Of a DNA stretch of 64,000 bases, positions 23,311 to 33,966 are shown one piece after another. The DNA is from Phascolarctos cinereus. Its lineage: Eukaryota; Chordata; Mammalia; Diprotodontia; Phascolarctidae. A program made the translations under genes and the position numbers. The notes below the pieces were generated by a model. That model worked only from the letters and a program-made list of their open reading frames with translations, was not told the DNA's origin and did not search any database. Each line of letters opens with the position of its first letter. Positions within the stretch are counted from its first letter, which is position 1. The DNA lies in contig NW_018344273.1 of assembly GCF_002099425.1 (NCBI RefSeq), positions 837,001 through 901,000 on the forward strand. The letters are read 5' to 3'.

Positions 23311-23412
23311 CAGAGGGACAGTCCAGAGATCCTCAAATCAAGGAAGAAGGTATTTGACTATCAGAGGGACAGTCCAGAGATCCTCAAATCAAGGAAGAAG
23401 GTATTTGACTAT
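23311..23412. repeat. Perfect 51-bp tandem duplication
   Basis: The 51-base unit starting cagagggacagtccagagat (23,311-23,361) is repeated immediately (23,362-23,412) with no mismatch. The unit is 17 codons long, so it does not change frame. Perfect identity in an otherwise diverged region indicates a recent event. Confidence 0.98.
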
Positions 23413-24117
23413 CTCGTGGGTTAGGTTAAGCTCTATTATTACTCAGGTGTCATGCTATATCATTCCATTCATTGAAGACCATTCTTCTCGTATCTTCCTT
23501 TTTAGGCCTTTGGGGGGGACACATCCATTCCTATGTATCATGGGAGACTGCATGCAACATCTTGTCCCTCTCTTGACACCATACCGACTCTTAGTAACAA
23601 AAAGCTGCGGTAGCTGGTTACTAATTCTGCTCCCAATGTGAAAAGCAGTGGAGCTTACTGGCCAACTCTGGGGGTTGAGGTGGAGAACAATCCATTATGC
23701 AGATTCCAAATGCCCGGGGTAATCATTAAATGGTGTTTTATAGGAGGGAGGTAATGAATCTACAATGCTTCAAGTCATTGCGATGTGGAAAGGCAAAGTA
23801 AAGAAGGACCTGGCTGTTTCATCCCTATAGATTCCAGTCCTCTAGTGGCAGCTTTGCCAACACATTACCCCTATATGTTTAGTCCTTTCCAGTTAGTATG
23901 ATGTCTATCCATTCTTTCGTTTCTTTAGTCTAAGAAAGTTTAAAGAGGCTTATCAAAAAGTTAGATAAAGAGTGAAAAATTTTCTAGTCATAGTATTTCT
24001 TGAAGATTATTCATTAATGCAAGAGTTGGGAACTGTATTAATGGCAAAGTATACACATCAATGAAATAATATCACTACTCAAGATAGAAAAAAAATGTTG
24101 CTAAAACCAAGTTATAG

Positions 24118-24287
24118 GGACAGCTAGGTGGCACAGTGGATAGAGCACCAGCCCTGAAGTCAGGAGGATCTGAGTTCAAATCCTACCTCAGGCCAAACAC
24201 TTGACACTTACTATCTGTGTGACCCTAGGCAAGTAACTTAACCGCAATTGCCTAAAAATTTTAAAAAAAATTTAAAAAATAAAAAAA
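24118..24287 (+). repeat. Short marsupial CORE-SINE, full length, with target-site duplication
   Basis: Head ggacagctaggtggcacagt, CORE tgtgtgaccctaggcaagta, end caattgcctaaaa plus A-rich tail. Flanks caagttatag (24,108-24,117) and caagctatag (24,288-24,297) differ at one position, a clear 10-bp target duplication. Confidence 0.95.
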
Positions 24288-24299
24288 CAAGCTATAGCA

Positions 24300-25190
24300 G
24301 AAGTTAATTTTAGGGGGATGTTTAAGTGGAATATAATTAAGTTTTAAATGCAGATGTAAGCCTATAGGTATTCCTGAAGGAATGGGGAAAATGTATATTT
24401 ATGTGTCTCAGTGTATGCATGTGTGTATGTCTGCTCATATAGTTGTTTAGGAAAGAGAGATTAAAAGGAGAATAAGCCATTATTCTCCCTCATTAAAAAG
24501 ACAAGAAGCCAGGAGAGACAGATTAAGGATAGAAGTTTCTTGAATGGGTTGGAATAGGAAAAAAACGTTTCCAAAAGCAAGATCAGGGAAATTTGCTCTG
24601 AGACATTTCAACCTGGTTTAAGGAATCCCTGTTTAGGTGTACAATGTGCCAAATATAGGGCTCAATTAGTAGCTTCAAATTGTATCCTGGAGGAAGCAGT
24701 AAGAAAAGATATATGACCTTGTCACTGTGATATTAAGCCAACACATATACCATATTAAAAAGTCACCAACTTTTAAGGATAATGGTCCTAGGTCATTGTG
24801 CCAATAAAAACACCAACAAACACCAATGAGAAATAGATCATTAGAATCCATTAGTCCCAAATCTCCAACCAAAATTTCCCTTCACATCCTAAATTGAGAT
24901 GCCAGAGCATTAACATGGCAATCTTATGCTTAGGGCCATCTAAAAACACTGCGATGCTACATATAGAAGAAACTATGTGGCAAAGAGTAAGCAAGCATGA
25001 GAAATCTGTGTTTAGGAATATAATCTCGCAATACTCCTGAGTATAATTTCATCACCTCTACAAAGAAGGCAAGACAGAATCTAGGAATGGTCAACTACTT
25101 TGCAGAATTTCTGCACTTATGTTGAACATCTTCTATTTGATTGAGAAAGAAGAGCGAATAGATTATTGAGGCAACATGGAATAAATTACA
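24300..25190. other. No feature recognised
   Basis: Unique-looking DNA between the SINE and the OR copy 2 downstream flank. Only short ORFs. Confidence 0.5.
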
Positions 25191-25610
25191 ATAAAGTAAA
25201 AGCAGAGCCACAATGAGTCATTTTGGTGACTGAGGCAAGCAGCCCTAAACCTGTCCTCAAACCAAAAATGTAATTCATGCTGTGAAAATAATGCAAAGGT
25301 AAATAAAATTAATTGAGTTGAGGAGGAGGAAAAACTAGGAGATAATGTGCTGGTGGTAGGAAAGAAAGACTCTGGAATATCCTGTGAAGTCTCTAGGAAA
25401 TAATAAAGTCACTTATGGCCAGCGTGTCTCCTCAAAGGTGAAAAAAAAATAGAGGAGGACTGGGGAAAATCTCACCTGCTATCTAACCAACAGAGTAACA
25501 AAGGAGACTATTTGGTAGCTTCAGACTTTAATAAGTTATTTTTGCTAACTTGGTACAAATTTTGGCTATTTTTATGGTGCTCAAGCAATGAAGGCACAGT
25601 CAGAATTAAA
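25190..25610. repeat. Downstream flank of OR copy 2, paralogous to 2,700-3,240
   Basis: See the matching interval near OR copy 1: shared blocks include gagtcattttggtgac versus gagccattttggtaac and gctgtgaaaataatgcaaag versus cctgtgaaaataatacgaaa, in the same order and orientation relative to the receptor. Confidence 0.6.
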
Positions 25611-25908
25611 AATGTAACAAAGTATTCAATAATTAAAAATTTATGCCTTCTAAATTTCAGTCTCTGGAGAAAATGTGTGATTAATCCTGACTTAGTTCTG
25701 GTGACAAGGAAGGGTAAAATAAATATTGTGATAGGATTCCTTAATATGACGTATCTCGTACAGTCTCTTTTTAACCCATTTTCCATCGTTGATTGGAGGA
25801 CAGGTTTAGGCCATGGTGAAGATCAAGAGAGCAAATGTACATAAGGCTAAGCTCTCTATAAATCATAAAATACCATGGATATTTCAGTTTTTAAAATTTC
25901 TACTGTTG

Positions 25909-27293
25909 TCACTTTAAAGAAAATAGTTCCTTAATGGTCTCCTTCATGTTCTTGTTCCTCAAATTATAGGTAATAGGGTTGAAAACAAAGCCAGGGAAGG
26001 AAAACATTACTACAATGGTTGTATCCCAGAATGGAGGGTAAGTAGCTGAAAAACACAGATACATGAGTTGTTGTTCTTGTTTATCCTTTGTTCTCAAGGA
26101 GGACCAATGACATCAGGAGGGTGATGCCTTGACTTGCAAGTGAATTGGATTGAAGTGATGCAGAGCTGTGCAAAGTCATCAGTAGACAAGAATTCAACTG
26201 AACTCTCCCAGTATTTCTCTCCCAACAACCTTAAACTAATGCCTGAAGCCTAATTCTGGAGTGGCAGAGCCAATAAAAGTTCAGGGTGAGAGATTTTTTC
26301 CAGGCCAAGACAACTTAGGAGGTCAGGAGAGGAGGTCTGTGACACAGGAGATGAAGGCCAGCACAGAGTGTATGCACTATCAGCACAGACAGCAGGCCAT
26401 GGAGAGAGCTACAGCAGTGGAAGCAGCAGTTTTGGGAGATCTCCATTCAGGGATGGTAAAGGGGTCGGAATCAATGATGTCCAGAGGCAAGACAGGTCAG
26501 GATGACTGGTGATGGCCTGGCAGATTCATGAGTGCTGTACTGCCAAAGAACAACAGAAAGACAGAAAGGTGGCTGGCATAGTGGAGAAAGACTTTTGGTG
26601 ACCCACTATTGAGGGTATTTTTAGGATCACAATGAGAATCCAAATGTAAGAGAAGGAAATTATTGGGCCAGTAGGGAGGGTGGCAATAACATGGATTATA
26701 CCTTGCACCAGGACCATAGAGGTATCTTTGCAAGCCAAGTTCAATACAGGGACAAAGTCACAGAATATCTGATGGATCTAATTGGAGACACAGAAGGATA
26801 GGGTGGAGATACATGCAATCTCAGGAAGTAACATAAGGAAGTCAAAGACACAGAAACCAATTTTCAACTGGGCATAGGGCCAGGGGGTCATTATGGTTGG
26901 GTATATAAGGAGATTACAGATAACGATGTACCTATTGACCATAGTCATAAGCAAGATGCCCTCAGTGGTTTCAAGTGAATGGAAGAAATACATAGGTAGA
27001 AGGCAATCAGTGAAGGAGATGGTCTTCTGGTCACTGACCAGGTTTGAAAGCATCTTGGGGATGGTGGCTATGATATACCAAATCTCCGGGAAGGAGAAGA
27101 TGCTGATAAAATTGTACATGGGGATATGGGGTCAGGCATCAAGCCTTATAGCAATGAAAATCATGAGATTCCCAATGACAATAAATGGGTAGATAAGGAG
27201 CAGTGTATTGAAGAGCCAGAGGCCCTCTTCCTGGAAGTAAGGGGACACAGAGAAGATAAAGTCTGTTACCATTGACTTGTTCTTATTCTCCAT
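25909..27293 (-). pseudogene. OR6K-like olfactory receptor pseudogene with nested transposon insertion
   Basis: A second copy of the 3.7-4.6 kb receptor. From the ATG at 27,293 it reads MENKNKSMVTDFIFSV and retains GNLMIFIAIRLDA, MYNFISIFSFPEIWY, MLSNLVSDQKTISF and, at the far end, NPITYNLRNKNMKETI. It is dead. There is a stop codon just before the LHNPMY-equivalent position (about 27,120-27,131) and another after CVSN (near 26,778). One codon is lost around the DRY motif (MVNRYIVIC). A single-base loss breaks the frame in the STCASHL-equivalent region near 26,580, and about 458 bases are inserted at 26,069-26,526. Removing the insertion leaves an uninterrupted alignment to copy 1. The splice-acceptor context upstream of the ATG is kept. 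Confidence 0.93.
26069..26526. mobile_element. Nested insertion inside the OR pseudogene: RTE-tail-like repeat carrying an L1 5' UTR piece
   Basis: The receptor sequence breaks at catgagt (26,062-26,068) and resumes at a second catgagt (26,527-26,533), a 7-bp target duplication. Inside, 26,069-26,180 and about 26,471-26,520 are the two halves of a repeat in reverse orientation (ttgttgttcttgtttatcct ... cttgacttgcaagtgaattg ... tgactggtgatggcctgg). A plus-strand copy of this repeat lies at 43,620-43,895. Between the halves, about 26,181-26,470 matches 28,640-28,930, the marsupial L1 5' UTR. The (ACAA)n-like end suggests an RTE-type LINE or RTE-tailed SINE. Confidence 0.7.
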
Positions 27294-27489
27294 ATCATGG
27301 GCCGATTCACCTGTGAATGGAAGAAAGAACAAACACTGACCCCCCAGAGTCATAAGGCCAGATCTTTTAGTCTATTCTAAGATGGAAATCAATATTATTC
27401 TTCCTCTTCCCCTCTCCACATCAATTCACTTAAATTCACATGGTTTAGATTTGGGAGGGAATGAAGAGTTCATCTAGCATCCCTTATTT

Positions 27490-28235
27490 TTTTACCTTTA
27501 ATAATGTTTTTCCCATATCTAAGTTCTTCACTAAAGACCTTCATTATTTTTCTCTGCAAGCCCTTTCTTCTTTCTAACATATTACTGCCAAGGGCACCAC
27601 CACCCTCCCAGTCACCTTATCCAATCTGTTGTCTGTGCCTGCAAATCTCTAGTATATTCCCACATCTCTCCTTTGACTTTACCACCACTCTATGAAGGCT
27701 CTTATCATCTCAAACTTGGCTGACTGCAGTAACCTGTTAGTTGATCTCCCTGCTTCAAGATTCTCCCCTCCACTCCATTATCCACTCCACTGTCAAATTG
27801 ATCTTCCTAAATTACACATCTGACCATGTAATCTACTTGCTTAATAAACTCCAGTGCTTCCCTGTCACCTCAAGGATCAAATACTAAATCTTCTATTTGG
27901 TCCATCACAACCTGTTCCCTTCCTACCTTTGCAATGTTCCTTAAATGTGTTCCTTACTCCCTTCCATATGTCCTACCAGTGACACTGGTTTCCTGCCTCT
28001 TGGATGAATTGTCACTGACTGTCTCCTGTGCTTGAGAGACTTTACCTTCTTATCTCTTCCTTCAAATCTCAGCTAAAAATCTCACTTTCTTCACTTTCCT
28101 ACCTTTATTCTGTTTACTATCTTCAAAATAACTTGCATATATCTTATTTGTACATAGTTGTTTCCATGTTCTTCCCCTCTTTAGAAAGTGACTCCTTGAG
28201 ACTGGGAATAGTTTTTGCCTTTATATCCCCAACTC
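27490..28235 (+). mobile_element. L2 LINE 3' half, plus strand
   Basis: Blocks in L2 order: ggctgactgcagtaacctg, tagttgatctccctgcttca, aaattgatcttcctaaatta, aataaactccagtgcttccc, ttcaaatctcagctaaaaa, ctccttgagactgggaatag and tatatccccaac. No open ORF2 frame. The sequence beyond 28,235 is a different, later repeat. Confidence 0.8.
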
Positions 28236-28294
28236 TTGTTGGTTGGTTAAGTTACTTCATCTTTCTAAGACTTAGTTTCCTCAACTGTAAGAAG

Positions 28295-28470
28295 AAGCAG
28301 TGTAATATAGTGGGAAGAGCATAGGACTTAGATTTAGGAAGGCCTACAGTTAAATCCATGCTTTACTACATGCTCTGCTACTTACTACCTGTGTGACTTT
28401 TGGCCAGTCATTTAATCTCTTTAAACTTCCATTTTTCTCATCAGTAATATTGAGACAATGTTCTACCTAT
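28295..28470 (+). repeat. MIR-like CORE-SINE, plus strand
   Basis: gtgtaatatagtgggaagag, then tactacctgtgtgacttttg and ccagtcatttaatctcttta. The tail is lost into a local direct repeat (ttctacctatctaa occurs twice at about 28,462-28,493). Confidence 0.75.
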
Positions 28471-28513
28471 CTAAATAATGTTCTACCTATCTAAGATAAT
28501 ACTACTTCTTGAA

Positions 28514-29443
28514 CAGGGATCTTTTACTTGGTTTCAGGGGGTTCATGAAATTGGATAGAGAAAAAGGTCCATCTTTATTTCAATATAATTGGTTTCCTTT
28601 GTAATCTTATGCATTTTAAGAGAGCCAAGATGGCAGAGTAGACAAGAATTCAGCTGAACTCTCCCAATATTTCTCTCCCAATGACTTCAAAGTAATGCCT
28701 GAAGTCTAATTCTGGAATGTCAGAGCCAATAAAAGTTCAGAGTGAGAGGTTTTCCAGCCCAAGACAACTTAGGAGGTCAGGAGAGGAGGTCTGTGACACA
28801 GGAGATGAAGGCCGGCACAGAGCATATGCACTACCAGCACTGACAGCAGGCCGTGGAGAGAACTACAACAGTGGAAGCAGCAGCTTTGGGAGATTTTAAT
28901 TCAGGGATGATAAAGGGTTGGAAAACTGGTTAGAAAGAGACTACAGAGGACCATTTGCTAACACGAGGTGAAGGTCCCTACTGCATTGCCCATACACAGT
29001 TCTGGGTCCCGGTGCCAGGGTGAAGAGTACTGGCAGCTGTGGCTCTAGAAGAGCAGGGACTTTGGTCACAGTTCCAGGGTTGAGAACAATGCTTGTGGTC
29101 ACTCACAAAGAGCAGGAGCCATGGCTCAGTTCCAATGCAGAAGGGAGAAGTAACACTTTTTTCTTGCTTTGTTTTTGCGATGTGGCTAATATAGAAATAT
29201 GTTTTACATGATTTCAAATGTATAGTTGATATCACATTTCTTGTCTTTTCAAAGAGTGGGGGAGGGGCAAGTGAGAGAACTCAGAACTCAAAAATAATTT
29301 AAATGAATGTTAAAATAAATAATAAGTATATTTTAAACATATTTAAATAATAGACATTTTAGTTTATGCATTTAAAATATTATTCTGAGCAGAGGGTCTT
29401 GACTTGCAGACGCATCTGTGGCACAAAAAAAGTTTAAGAGCCG
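28514..29443. mobile_element. hAT-like MITE split by a later insertion
   Basis: The left part (28,514-28,619) starts cagggatcttttacttgg; the right part (29,364-29,443) ends aaaaaaagtttaagagccgc. Together they resemble a remembered hAT family with termini of the type caggg-ttcttaacctt. Flanks ttcttgaa and ctcttgta match at 6 of 8 positions, fitting an 8-bp target duplication. The split point is the insertion at 28,620-29,363. Confidence 0.55.
28620..29363 (+). mobile_element. Internally deleted L1: 5' UTR joined directly to 3' UTR
   Basis: It opens agagccaagatggcagagta, the usual start of a marsupial L1 5' UTR, and runs as GC-richer 5' UTR to about 29,148. From about 29,150 it continues as the L1 3' end (gctttgtttttgcgatgtgg, ctaatatagaaatatgtttt, then an A/T-rich tail), which is parallel to 32,210-32,420. 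ORF1 and ORF2 are absent. The flanks ttatgcatttt and ttatgcattt are a plausible target duplication, so the deleted form probably moved as a unit rather than decaying in place. Confidence 0.7.
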
Positions 29444-29609
29444 CTCTTGTACAAATTATCTAGAAGGGTTATATTGCTAAGCACCTGCAGCTACCTTCCA
29501 GTATTGCTGTGAGGATCAAACAAGATAATATTTGTAAAGGATTTCCCAGACTTTAAAGTACTACATAGATGCTTACTATTATTGTTGTTGTTGTTGTTAA
29601 GCAGAACTG

Positions 29610-31340
29610 GTAGCTCTGTTACACACTCCTTTATCCAAGTAGAACTTAATATTAGTCCTGAAGATGACTGAAAGGGCTTTCTTTCACCTAACTAGATATT
29701 TTTCTAGGTCCTGATAGCCTTATTATTGGATATGGTTCCCAACTGCATGGCCACCAAAAGCCAGAACCTTAGGACATTGTCCCCAATTATACCCAATTAT
29801 GCAATATCATCTGTGTCTTCCCAAACCTTTCTGTACCTGAGTCTGAGAGAAAACTTCTTCATTTGGAAAACTTGATTCCTTGATATAGTAGCCTTTTCTG
29901 ATCCCGAGCTTCATTTTAAGAAGAGAGCCTTCCCCTACTCCTACTCACATTCACCTCTGCCAAGTACCATAAGCATTTCCTTTTCTGCTCCCTTCTTGAA
30001 TCTCCAATGATTTTATAGCATGTAGACAGTGGAAAGGTATGGCCATTTATCTGATAATAGCCAGATTTGGAAGATGGTCTCGTCTCTGCTGGCTACATTC
30101 CAAAGGAAAACAATCTTCTCCTAGGGAGTTATTTGGATGTTCATTTGCTCAAAGTTGGATTTTCTTCTTATTAGTTCACTAGATCCCAGTGAAGGCAAGG
30201 ATGTGAACAAGGGTAAATATTCAATATAAACACTTTATGGTTTTTGCTTCTCCTCCCCTAGAGCCCATTTCATTTGTCCATTAAGACTGAGCTCAAAAGT
30301 GGTTAATTTCCTATGTGATGCCCTCTCAAATCACCCTTAGTTGATAATGGTCTTCTCACCTCTGGACCTCACAATACACTTTGTGACTCTTTTGAGCACC
30401 CATTACATCTGATTTTGTATTAACATTGTGTACTTTCTTCATTTCTATTGATTATCTCTCCAGGAAGCCAGGGACCTGGCCCAATTTATTTGTATATATT
30501 TATATGTGTATTCTCCCTTAGGGAAGGGAAGAGGAAGAGAATTAGCATTTGCGTATTGCCCGCTATATGTCAGGCACTTTTTGCAAATATCTCATTTTAT
30601 CCTCACATCAACCTTACAGGATAAATATTATTGCATCTATTTTATAGTTGAGAAAACTGAAGCAAATAGAGGTTCAGTAACCTGCCCAGGGTCATACAGC
30701 TAGTACCTGAGGCTGATTTTGCGCTGAGGTCTTCCTGATTCCTGGCCCAGCCATCTAGCTTCCCCTAGTGCCAAGCTCTGCGTTTTGCACAGTATAAATG
30801 CTAATAATAATGCCAATAGAAAATTTTTACATGGTGCTTAATATATTCCAGATATTGTGCTAAGTATTTTACAACTCTTATCTCATTTTATCCTCACCAC
30901 AACCCTATGAAGGTGCTATTATTATCCCCATTTTATAGATGAGAATCTGAGGCAAACAGATTAAATGACTTGCCCAGGGTCACATAGCTAGTAACCATCT
31001 AGGCCTAATTTGAATTTATGTCATCTTGACTCCAGACCCAGTGCTCTTTCTACTGCACCATCTAAATGCCTTTAGTGCCATGCTTTCTGTGCTTTACACA
31101 TGGCAAATGCTTAATAAATGTTTAATTTGATATGATTTTCTGATAATGCAAGAAATTAATATTAAATATACTCCTTTTTGGAGCACTGATCACTAGAGAT
31201 CAAGAGAGGAGGGGACACATCAGTATAAGGGCTGGAATACCAAAGAAAGAGACCCCTATAATGCTACCCTTAGAACCCTGAAGTGGAGATGTAGATAGTC
31301 TAGCCTGAGAACCCAACCTGCTAGTGTTCATGAATAGCAG
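29610..31340. repeat. Upstream flank of OR copy 2, paralogous to 5,650-8,830
   Basis: Shared blocks in order: aatatcatctgtgtcttccc versus aatctgatctgtgtcttctt; ctactcacattcacctctgc in both; cctctcaaatcacccttag versus ctttctaatcacccttag (within the shared L2 at 30,270-30,490); and gaaagagacccctata versus gaaagacacccctacta at the distal end. Two CORE-SINEs with L2-type tails (30,525-30,767 and 30,820-31,075, both minus) are inserted only on this side. Confidence 0.65.
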
Positions 31341-31399
31341 GTAAAAGTTTATCAATGATCTCTTAAAAGCTGAATTCAATAGCTGTATCTCATATAATA

Positions 31400-32425
31400 T
31401 AAGGTCAAAATGAATATGCAAAACATGACAAAGAAGGAAAATGGCAAATGTTGGAAGGGATGTGAGAAAATTGGGGCACTAATGCACTGTTGGTGGAGTT
31501 GTGAACTGGTCCAACTATTTTGAAAGACAATTTGGAACTGTGCCAAAAAGGTTACAAAACTGTGTGTACCCTTTGAGCCATCAATATTACTAATAGGTTT
31601 GTATCCCAAAGAGATTTTATTTTATTCTTGCTTGTATTTATTTATTTATTTATTTTTAGTGAGACAATTGGGGTTAAGTGACTTTCCCAGAGTAACACAG
31701 CTAGGAAGTATAATGTGTCTGAGGCTGGATTTGAACTCAGGTCCTCCTGACTCCAGGGCTGGTACTCTATGCATTACACCATCTCCCCTCCCCAAGAGAT
31801 TTAAAAAAAAAAGGTAAAAGGAACTATTTGTACAAAAACCTTTAGAGCAGTTCTTTTTGTGTTGGTAAAAAATTGGAAATTGAAGGGTTGCCCATCAATT
31901 GAGGAATGGCTGAACAAGGTGTGGTATATAATAGTGATGGAATACTATTGTGCTGTAAGAAATGATAAGCAGGATGACTTTAGAAAAACCTGTGAAGTCT
32001 TCTGTAAAATGATGCAAAATGAGGTGAGCAGGACCAGTACAACTCTGTACAGAATAATGGCAATATTGTAATGATGATCAACAGTGGAAGACTTAGCTAA
32101 TTTGATTAAGACAATGATCCAAGAGAATTTGAAAGGACTCATAATGAAAAATCCTATATACCTCCAGAGAGAGAACTCATGAACTCTTATTACAAATTGG
32201 AATTTTTTTAACTTTGCTTTTCTTATTCTGTGTGTTCTCTTTTGCAACACAGCTAATACGGAAATATGTTTTGCATGAATTTGCATATGTAATCAATATC
32301 AAATTGCTTGCCTGATCAAGGGATTGGAGAGGAGTGGGAGGAAAAAAATTTAGCTTAATTTTTTAAATGAATGCTAAAAGTTTAAAATGTGATTGGGAAA
32401 TATTTACTGAAATAAAATATATTTA
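31400..32425 (+). mobile_element. L1 3' end, plus strand, with a SINE inserted
   Basis: The plus frame reads ORF2 C-terminal sequence: KNWKLKGCPSIEEWLNKVWY, then MEYYCAVRNDKQDDFRKTC (about 31,868-31,990). A 3' UTR follows, ending aataaaatatatttaaaa at 32,425. A minus-strand short CORE-SINE (31,618-31,790) splits it, flanked by cccaaagagattt (31,605-31,617) and cccaagagattt (31,791-31,802). The L1 must be older than that SINE. Confidence 0.9.
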
Positions 32426-33499
32426 AAAATCAAATAAGAAGAGTAGAAAAAATTAGGAAAAGGAATAAGAGCAATGCAATAAAATTATGAAAATAGAATT
32501 AACAGCTTGCAAACGGGGTGCAAAAATATTGAGAAAATAATACTTTAAAAATCAGAATGAACCAAATGGTAAAAAAGCGGTTACAAAAATTAACTGAAGT
32601 AAATTACTCCTTAAAAATCAGAGTCGATCAAGTGGAAGCCAATGACTCCACAAGACACTGGGAAACAATATAATAAAGCCAAAAGAATAAAAAAAAATAG
32701 AAGAAAATGTGAAATCTCTCCTAGGAAGAACAATGGATCTGGAAAATAGATTAAGGAGATTACCTGAAAGCCATGATTTTAAAGAGAGCCTCAAAATCTT
32801 ATTTCAAGAAATTATAAAGGAAAACTGCCTACAGGAAAAATTAGATCATAGAGCCACAATCAGGATCACACAAAATTTAGTAGTTATCACTATTAAGGAG
32901 TGGTGGCCTTAAAATATGATATTACAGAAGGCAAGGGAGATAAGATTACAATCAAGAATATACCACCCAGAAAAAAAAATGAGTATAATCCTATTTGGCA
33001 AAAATGGATATTTAATGAAATCAAGAAATTTCAAGCATTCCTGTTAGAAAGACCACAGCAGAATAGAAAATAATGGCATTCAAACACAAGACTCAAGAGA
33101 AGAATAAACAGTTAAACATGAGTGAGAAGTTATAAGGATCTTAATAAGGTTAAACTATTTACATTCTTGTACAGAAAGCTAATATATGTAACACCTAAGA
33201 ACTTTGCCATCATTAGGGCAGTTAGAAGGAATCTACTTAGAGGGTACAGGTGAGAGTTTATTAGGTTGGGATGATCTCAAAAGAAAAATGTAAGTGTAAG
33301 AAAATGGCATGTGCTGAGAGAAGGGAAATGGGAGATAAGAATGGAGGAAATTATCTCACATAAAAGAGGTGTGCAAGGAAGAGTTTTTACAATGGAAGGG
33401 AATATGTAAAAGTGTAGGTAATGCTCTCATCTGAATTAGTTCAAAAAGTGAAAAATACACACACATGTATATGTATGCATGTATGTATTTGTGTATAAA

Positions 33500-33800
33500 C
33501 AGACAGTTTTCCTTTACTGTAAGTGGGCCATTCTGCAGATCTCCTCCTCCCCTCCCAGAATTCCATGTGGCCTTTCCCCCTCCATGGCTCTACTCTCTGC
33601 AACCCAAGAGGCTTCAGTACCTGTCTTCCCCACCCCTCACCAAAGAGGTGAGTATCTGGGACCTTCCCAAAGCTAGGGAAACTTTAGTAACTGGAGAAGG
33701 ACACTTGGCTCAGAGAGGCATTGGTGCTGCCTGCATCCATAGCAGCTGTCCCTGCCACTGCCTTCCAGGGTTCCTGCTGCCCTCTGGCAAGTGAGTCAAA
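33500..33800. other. GC-richer insert of unknown origin within the L1 inter-ORF region
   Basis: Between L1 spacer sequence (to about 33,440) and the hexamer repeat (from 33,836) lies a C-rich block with a plus-strand ORF of 109 codons (33,465-33,794). It contains splice-like words (ccctcccag and aaagaggtgagta). Its base composition is unlike the surrounding L1. I do not recognise the protein or repeat. Confidence 0.4.
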
Positions 33801-33835
33801 TTTTGTAATGCCAATTTATGGAAAATGAGAACTGT

Positions 33836-33966
33836 CTATATCTATCTATATCTATATCTATATCTATATCTATATCTATATCTATATCTATATCTATATC
33901 TGTATCTGTATCTGTATCTGTATCTGTATCTGTATCTGTATCTGTATCTATATCTATATCTATATA
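33836..33966. repeat. Hexamer repeat in three blocks: (TATCTA)n, (TGTATC)n, (TATCTA)n
   Basis: An imperfect start is followed by about ten tatcta units, eight tgtatc units and a few tatcta units, ending in tatatatgtacacg. The sandwich arrangement indicates a point change that spread inside the array by slippage. Confidence 0.95.
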
